Of a stretch of 64,000 bases of DNA, positions 63,001-64,000 are shown one piece after another. The stretch is from Metabacillus dongyingensis. GTDB lineage: Bacteria > Bacillota > Bacilli > Bacillales > Bacillaceae. The notes beneath the pieces were generated by a model. The model was not told where the DNA came from, ran no database searches, and was given only the letters and a program-made list of their open reading frames with translations. The stretch is from assembly GCF_019933155.2 (NCBI RefSeq), contig NZ_CP082944.1, forward strand, positions 2,916,001-2,980,000, in the 5' to 3' direction. Position numbers and translations under genes: made by a program. The stretch's first letter is position 1. Each line of letters begins with the position of its first letter.

Positions 63001-64000
63001 ATTCCGACAATTGTACCTTTTTTCACATTTTTCTTTAATAGATACCTCGCCAATTGATTCGATTTTTCATTTAATTCACGATAGGTAAGTTCCTCGTTTC
63101 CCAAGTTAAGAGCAACTTTGTCAGGGGTCCTTGCTGCCTGCTCTTCAAAAAGCTGGTAAATAGTCTTATCCTTGGGGTAATCCGAATCCGTTGCATTGAA
63201 TTCGACTATTAATTTATTCCTTACGTCTTCTGATAAAAGTTCCAGTTCCCCAAGCTTTCTATCAGGAAATTGAAGCATTTTTTCTGCTAAATGGGTGAAG
63301 GAAAGATACATTTGTTCTATTTGTTTTTCTTCATATTCTTGGATCTTATAGTCGATATCTAAATTGAATCCTCCTGATTTAGACCACTCTCGAATAATCA
63401 GCTGGAGCGAATAAATCTGATTTCCGTTGTAGAATTCTTCATTTTCTGCTGGAATACCACCAAGTTCATTCGGAAGGTTTGTGTTGTAATAATTAATACA
63501 TGCATCAAACAAATCACCATAGCCTTTTTTCTTCAATCCCAAATCTTGTACAAGTAAATCGTAAGGATATTTTTGATGGTAGTAACAGCGAATTAATTCA
63601 CGGTTAATATCTTTGATAAATTCTCGAACCGTCATTTCCACATCGACAGAGTGCCGGAAGGGCATAGTACTCGTTAACATCCCTACGATATTTTTTTCTT
63701 TTTTCCCGGATCGATTAAGTACTGGCATTCCAACAATCAAATCCTCCTGCTTCGTTAATTTTTGAAGGTAGATATAATACAAACCAACAAAAAAAGCATA
63801 CACAGAAACATTGTGGTCAGCAGCAAATTGTTTGATTCCGTTAGATTGACTATTCGGAAAACAATATGTCTTTCTATTCCCCTCTGCACATTCTAACTCC
63901 CTCTTCTGGATCGGAATTGGAAGTGTGCTGAATTTCTCATTCCAAAATTGTTTATTCTTCATAAATCGCTCAGATGCTAGGTATGATTGTTCTTTTTTGA
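60042..64000 (-). CDS. NRPS, partial C-A(Asn)-T-E, N-terminus off window
   Basis: The frame stays open to base 64000, and the first residues (SYLASERF before MKNKQFW) belong to the middle of a condensation domain, so the ATG at 63962 is not the start. Counting from that Met: C-domain second half to about 250, with an INYYNT stretch seen in starter-like C domains; A 265-757; T with Ser800 in LGGDS; E 852-1295 (HHLAVDG at 983, EGHGRE, RTVGWFT, RFNYLG). The pocket reads DLTKIGEVGK, one conservative change from the known Asn code DLTKLGEVGK, so the module should make D-Asn. Its TGA overlaps an ATG by four bases, and the peptidase-exporter gene follows in the same operon. Confidence 0.93.
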   Translation of the reverse strand, partial: KKEQSYLASERFMKNKQFWNEKFSTLPIPIQKRELECAEGNRKTYCFPNSQSNGIKQFAADHNVSVYAFFVGLYYIYLQKLTKQEDLIVGMPVLNRSGKKEKNIVGMLTSTMPFRHSVDVEMTVREFIKDINRELIRCYYHQKYPYDLLVQDLGLKKKGYGDLFDACINYYNTNLPNELGGIPAENEEFYNGNQIYSLQLIIREWSKSGGFNLDIDYKIQEYEEKQIEQMYLSFTHLAEKMLQFPDRKLGELELLSEDVRNKLIVEFNATDSDYPKDKTIYQLFEEQAARTPDKVALNLGNEELTYRELNEKSNQLARYLLKKNVKKGTIVGISTKHSLETIIGILGIVKAGAAYLPLDPDYPSERINYMLEDSGISMLLTNFDVLNRWNISPHKVEVVQLHSANLYEGKSSNINALSDPSDLAYIIYTSGSTGTPKGTMIEHQGLVNYTCWAKNVYVESSQDEVFPFYSSLAFDLTVTSIFTPLISGNQIVIYPADENEHVLYKMLREGKVSIVKLTPSHLSLLQDVDSEISSIKKFIVGGEDLTVSLAKSIQNRFGRDVKIFNEYGPTETVVGCMIHQFDVEKDLGTSVPIGMPAQNTKIYLLDSDLRHVPVGAVGEIYISGDGVARGYLNKLDLTRDRFIPNPFSSEERMYRSGDLARFMDESKIEFLGRADNQIKVRGFRIELGEIERNLLNHPSIRDAVVVDRENHDGNYLCAYYIEKNEVTATELFRYLKKFMPAFMIPSHFIPLKEIPLTINAKVDRDALPEPVIAKRHAANAAIEEDLLSIIRQVLLVDKVRMRDNFYHLGGDSIKAIQIASRLSEKGLKIKTKDILSNPVIEDMALHLETTAKNLHESNQPCVGSVQSLPSASWFFSQKLDNIHHYTQSVLLKVKDDINMQMLESALQLLVCHHDSFRLNYMIQTEKLYYNEKHLDQKFELKFFDLSCYSVQDQNNHIAKIGEKLKSSFNIENDILLKACIFDLGDQGKRFLMAAHHLAVDGISWRIIFEDMNRLYNQMENKEIALLPPKDNSVQDWGVELEKLSKKIPDKEKQYWNHVYQSREETFSDFDLGPDRMEDCETFDQKLSEEETAQLFQKANEAYRTKADELMIIALSMVLSDYIKKNEVIIEVEGHGREDLSEEIDVSRTVGWFTSLYPILLKVENTDISQQIKQLKDQLRSIPRKGLSHGVLKYISDELRFDNQKYVRFNYLGDFNASFSNGIFEFAEEYSGRDTCHSNAMDCLVDIVAYTVDKKLNLSVTYSRNKFKCETISEFVRDYTIQLRDLIQHCCQRNHSEFTPSDFETANLSSEELENIFNL

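Noticed and set aside
62640..63962. ATG at 63962 as the true start of the partial NRPS
   Set aside because: The frame is open upstream and encodes conserved condensation-domain residues (SYLASERF), so the start is beyond the window.

Overview
The window reads as chromosomal DNA of a low-GC, spore-former-type Bacillaceae (Bacillus, Metabacillus, Priestia or a close relative). The grounds are FosB, a CysL-cysJI locus, SigB-type promoters, an M-box leader, PrsA, an OpuC-type osmolyte transporter, strong AGGAGG ribosome binding sites, and TTG/GTG starts. No rRNA, tRNA, CRISPR array or intact insertion sequence was seen. Species cannot be fixed from the sequence alone.

Layout. 1-5.3 kb: edge of a polysaccharide deacetylase, fosB, an amino-acid ABC transporter without its ATPase, small conserved proteins, and a MarR-controlled GNAT gene followed by a broken YczE-type membrane gene. 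5.5-11 kb: GntR regulator with a GH1 glycosidase, a CNT nucleoside transporter, a SigB-driven KGG stress protein, a small XRE regulator and an acidic lipoprotein. 11-17.3 kb: alkC with a LexA-like box inside its promoter, then cysJI divergent from cysL. 17.3-25.3 kb: small membrane proteins and lipoproteins, a CDF metal transporter, an M14 carboxypeptidase, bioB, prsA, and corA behind an M-box Mg2+ riboswitch. 25.4-29.7 kb: a sigma-54 activator with its target operon (class III aminotransferase plus Na+ symporter) behind a textbook -24/-12 promoter. 29.8-33.3 kb: opuC-type compatible-solute transporter with a SigB-like promoter. 33.5-43 kb: dead PLD/cardiolipin-synthase gene, brnQ, lipoprotein, alkaline phosphatase, ArsR-MFS pair, CPBP protease, methyltransferase and a receiver-like protein. 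43.1-44.5 kb: a YcdB-like protein.

44.6-64 kb (to the window edge): a nonribosomal peptide locus on the minus strand. A partial C-A-T-E synthetase overlaps a gene that fuses an extracytoplasmic S12 serine peptidase to a complete cyclic-peptide-type ABC exporter. This in turn overlaps a 4,080-residue C-A-T-E / C-A-T / C-A-T / C synthetase. Reading the A-domain pockets by hand gives an Asn-like code in the edge module, which also carries an epimerase (hence D-Asn), and an exact Asp code in the last loading module. The combination of C-A(Asn)-T-E with an S12 peptidase fused to an exporter is the signature of the acyl-D-Asn prodrug strategy (XcnG/ZmaM/ClbP type). The inferred route is: assemble an inactive acyl-D-Asn peptide, export it, and cleave the cap outside the membrane. 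The line ends in an intact condensation domain and has no thioesterase or reductase, so release is by an unusual route or needs a partner outside the window. This is the strongest candidate for an undescribed system here.
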